Of a DNA stretch of 6,791 bases, positions 5,260 to 6,791 are shown in pieces. The stretch is from an uncultured Bacilli bacterium (lineage in GTDB: Bacteria; Bacillota_I; Bacilli_A; RF39; UBA660), in contig CALVRP010000088.1 of assembly GCA_944358665.1 (NCBI GenBank), positions 1 through 6,791 of the forward strand, in the 5' to 3' direction. The notes under the pieces were generated by a model that worked only from the letters and a program-made list of their open reading frames with translations, was not told where the DNA came from and did no database searches. The translations under genes and the position numbers were made by a program. The first letter of the stretch is position 1, and each line of letters opens with the position of its first letter.

Positions 5260-6657
5260 ATGAAAAAAATTTATACAGAAGAAGAAATTAGAGTTATATC
5301 TCAATCAGCACTTGGTAAAACTTTTGGAGAATTACAAAATATGACAGTAAAAACTGTTAAAAGCGAAGAGTTTGATGATAATGATGAAGTATTTAATAAG
5401 GCCTTTTTTGGGCATTTATTTGAAACTGATGTTTTTGGAATGAATATCAACTCGTTTTCACGCCCTGATTTTGAGGAGGCGGGTATTGAACTTAAAGTGA
5501 CGCCGTATAAGAAAAATAAAAATAATACTTTGTCTGCCAAAGAAAGATTAGTGTTAAATATTATTGATTACATGTCTGAATATAAAAATACTTTTGAAAC
5601 CTCACATTTTTTATCTAAAAATAGCAAATTGCAAATAATTTGGTATTTATGGGAAAAAGATAAAAAGAAAGAAGATTTAAAAATAACAAATGAACTTTTA
5701 TATTCTTTTCCAAACGAGGATATGCCTATTATCAAAAAAGATTGGGAATATATTATTCAAAAAATCAGAGATGGCAAAGCACACGAAATATCAGAAGCTG
5801 ATACAATGTATTTAGGTGCTTGTACTAAAGGTGCTAATAAAAATTCCAAAAGAAAACAACCATTTTCTGACATTAAAGCAATGCAAAGAGCTTTTTGTTT
5901 TAAAACGTCTTATATGACTGGACTTGTTAGAAAGTACATTGGTAATTATGAAGATGTAGAAAAGATATTAAAAGGAACGGAAAATTCATTTGCTGATTTT
6001 ATTCAAAATATTATTAATCGGTATAAGGGTAAAACTCAATCTGAATTAATGAAAGAGCTAAATATCGATTCTAAAGCAAAGAATGTTCTAAATATGATTA
6101 TTAGCAGAATGTTTAATGTTAAATCCAAATTAAAGGATACAGACGAATTTATAAAAGCAAATATCATTCCTAAAACTATTAGGGTAGAATCAAATGGAAG
6201 GATTATAGAATCAATGTCATTTCCATATTTCAAATTTGATCAAATAATGAATACTGATTTTGAGAATTCGAATTTAAAAGAAGAATTGGAAACTACTAAA
6301 TATATGTTTTTTATATTTAAAGAAGAAAATGGCGAATATGTATTCAAGGGTATTAAATTATGGAATATGCCAGAAGCTATTATTGAGTCAAAAGTAAAAT
6401 CAATGTATGAAAAAACGCAAGAAGTTATTAGAACTGGTAACATTGTAAATTATATTGATAAAAGAGGAAGAAGAATTACTAATTTTCCAGGGATGAGTGA
6501 TAATGGAGTTTGTCATGTTAGACCTCATGGCAGAAATGCTAGAGATACAATATCGCTTCCGGTTAAAGATAAGGTTACTGGCGCAAGTGAATTTACTAAA
6601 CAATGTTTCTGGTTTAACAATAGTTATTTAAAAGAAATAATTTCAGAATTTTTGTAA
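5260..6657 (+). CDS. Type II restriction endonuclease, Sau3AI family (MutH fold), predicted GATC specificity
   Basis: The product is 465 aa. ATG 5260 is chosen because AAAGGAG sits 5 nt upstream; the in-frame ATG at 5236 has no Shine-Dalgarno. The catalytic signature is RPDFEEAGIELKVTPY: Asp70, Glu77 and Lys79, the same D-x6-E-x-K spacing as MutH, with an additional Glu55 (GHLFE) upstream. Further blocks recall Sau3AI from memory: KERLVLNIIDY (95-105), FETSHFLSKNS, GKAHEISE (172-179), CTKGANKNSKRKQPFSDIK (188-206), QRAF, then CHVRPHGRN (418-426) and FTKQCFWFNNSYLK near the end. Sau3AI (489 aa) has an active N-terminal MutH-like domain and a second MutH-like C-terminal domain without catalysis that acts in allosteric DNA binding; the length and the late CHVRPH block fit this layout. 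Sau3AI cuts before GATC and is blocked by C5 methylation of the C but not by Dam methylation. The divergent C5-methyltransferase is the matching partner. It appears intact. Confidence 0.93.
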   Translation: MKKIYTEEEIRVISQSALGKTFGELQNMTVKTVKSEEFDDNDEVFNKAFFGHLFETDVFGMNINSFSRPDFEEAGIELKVTPYKKNKNNTLSAKERLVLNIIDYMSEYKNTFETSHFLSKNSKLQIIWYLWEKDKKKEDLKITNELLYSFPNEDMPIIKKDWEYIIQKIRDGKAHEISEADTMYLGACTKGANKNSKRKQPFSDIKAMQRAFCFKTSYMTGLVRKYIGNYEDVEKILKGTENSFADFIQNIINRYKGKTQSELMKELNIDSKAKNVLNMIISRMFNVKSKLKDTDEFIKANIIPKTIRVESNGRIIESMSFPYFKFDQIMNTDFENSNLKEELETTKYMFFIFKEENGEYVFKGIKLWNMPEAIIESKVKSMYEKTQEVIRTGNIVNYIDKRGRRITNFPGMSDNGVCHVRPHGRNARDTISLPVKDKVTGASEFTKQCFWFNNSYLKEIISEFL

Positions 6658-6661
6658 AATT

Positions 6662-6682
6662 TGTACCTAATATGTACCTAAT
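6662..6682 (-). repeat. Tandem direct repeat TGTACCTAAT x2 (right flank of the restriction system)
   Basis: TGTACCTAAT occurs at 6662-6671 and again at 6673-6682, exact copies 11 bp apart, starting 4 bp after the endonuclease stop. On the minus strand they read ATTAGGTACA twice, sharing GGTACA with the pair at 3649-3669, so the two flanking pairs point in opposite directions. Confidence 0.55.
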
Positions 6683-6694
6683 TATATTTTGATA

Positions 6695-6722
6695 TACAAA
6701 AACCCTTGATTTTTCAAGGGTT
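6695..6722 (-). terminator. Intrinsic terminator of the tRNA-Gly transcript, possibly bidirectional
   Basis: A perfect 8-bp stem (AACCCTTG, 6701-6708, with CAAGGGTT, 6715-6722) closes a 6-nt loop. On the minus strand it is followed by a T run (TTTTGTAT with the stem's own TT), and it lies 10 nt beyond the tRNA 3' end. On the plus strand it is about 43 nt after the endonuclease stop but followed only by AATTTCAT, so it may also end that transcript less efficiently. Confidence 0.75.
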
Positions 6723-6732
6723 AATTTCATAA

Positions 6733-6791
6733 TGGAGCAAGTGACCGGAATCGAACCGGCATCTTAGCCTTGGCAAGGCCATATACTAACC
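6733..6791 (-). tRNA. tRNA-Gly (GCC), 5' part cut by the window end
   Basis: On the minus strand the 59 visible bases give the end of the D-loop, the anticodon arm TGGCC-TTGCCAA-GGCTA with anticodon GCC, a variable region AGAT, the T-arm GCCGG-TTCGATT-CCGGT, then acceptor CACTTGC, discriminator T and an encoded CCA. Roughly 15-18 bases, with the 5' acceptor strand and part of the D-arm, lie outside. The gene's 3' end faces the restriction-modification module, the side at which integrative elements normally insert. Confidence 0.9.

Larger units (their letters stand above)
3649..6682. mobile_element. Candidate genomic island carrying a GATC restriction-modification system at a tRNA-Gly locus
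   Basis: This is an inferred unit, not a recognised element. It holds only the methyltransferase and endonuclease genes. Each end carries a tandem pair of GGTACA-type repeats in opposite orientation, and the right end lies about 50 bp from the 3' end of a tRNA-Gly gene. Restriction-modification modules commonly move as islands, and tRNA 3' ends are common integration sites. Against this, there is no integrase or transposase gene, and I found no copy of the tRNA 3' end at the left border. The element may be a decayed remnant, or the repeats may be coincidental. Confidence 0.3.

Noticed and set aside
5301..6603. Minus-strand open frames opposite the endonuclease gene
   Set aside because: They lie fully within a recognised coding region on the other strand and show no motifs.

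Overview
The window is AT-rich bacterial DNA with strong Shine-Dalgarno sequences, TTGATT/TATAAT-type promoters, short-loop intrinsic terminators, and the standard code (Trp is TGG and TGA is a stop). This fits a low-GC Firmicute (Bacilli or a relative of the Mollicutes). The exact taxon cannot be read from the sequence.

Left part (1-3600). The window opens inside the last quarter of a cation-transporting P-type ATPase gene, which ends at a clean terminator (478-508). A good promoter (544-572) then starts a compact three-gene operon: a CYTH-domain protein with a large insertion, a fusion of an ASCH domain to an aminoglycoside-phosphotransferase-like kinase, and a Nudix hydrolase. Gaps of 36 and 13 nt separate the genes. 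All three products belong to families that act on nucleotides, triphosphates or nucleosides, which suggests a shared small-molecule or nucleoside task. No specific substrate can be assigned. Next comes the N-terminal third of a GNAT acetyltransferase gene, which stops abruptly and is followed at once by a terminator. It looks like a decayed or internally deleted gene.

Right part (3600-6791). This holds a complete type II restriction-modification system of the Sau3AI kind. A C5-cytosine DNA methyltransferase is on the minus strand. Divergent from it across 170 bp is a Sau3AI/MutH-family endonuclease. The endonuclease family predicts recognition of 5'-GATC-3', and the methyltransferase should protect that site by C5 methylation. 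No controller-protein gene is present. The shared 170-bp region carries two GATC sites and four AATATT boxes at near-regular spacing, so regulation probably acts through that region. The module is flanked by tandem GGTACA-type repeats in opposite orientation (3649-3669 and 6662-6682) and abuts the 3' side of a tRNA-Gly(GCC) gene cut by the window end. This is what a genomic island at a tRNA locus looks like, but no integrase gene is visible. An 18-bp hairpin of unknown role (3762-3803) lies just downstream of the methyltransferase gene.

The most notable points are the ASCH-kinase fusion operon, the GATC sites in the control region of a GATC restriction system, the inverted flanking repeats, and the unexplained hairpin.
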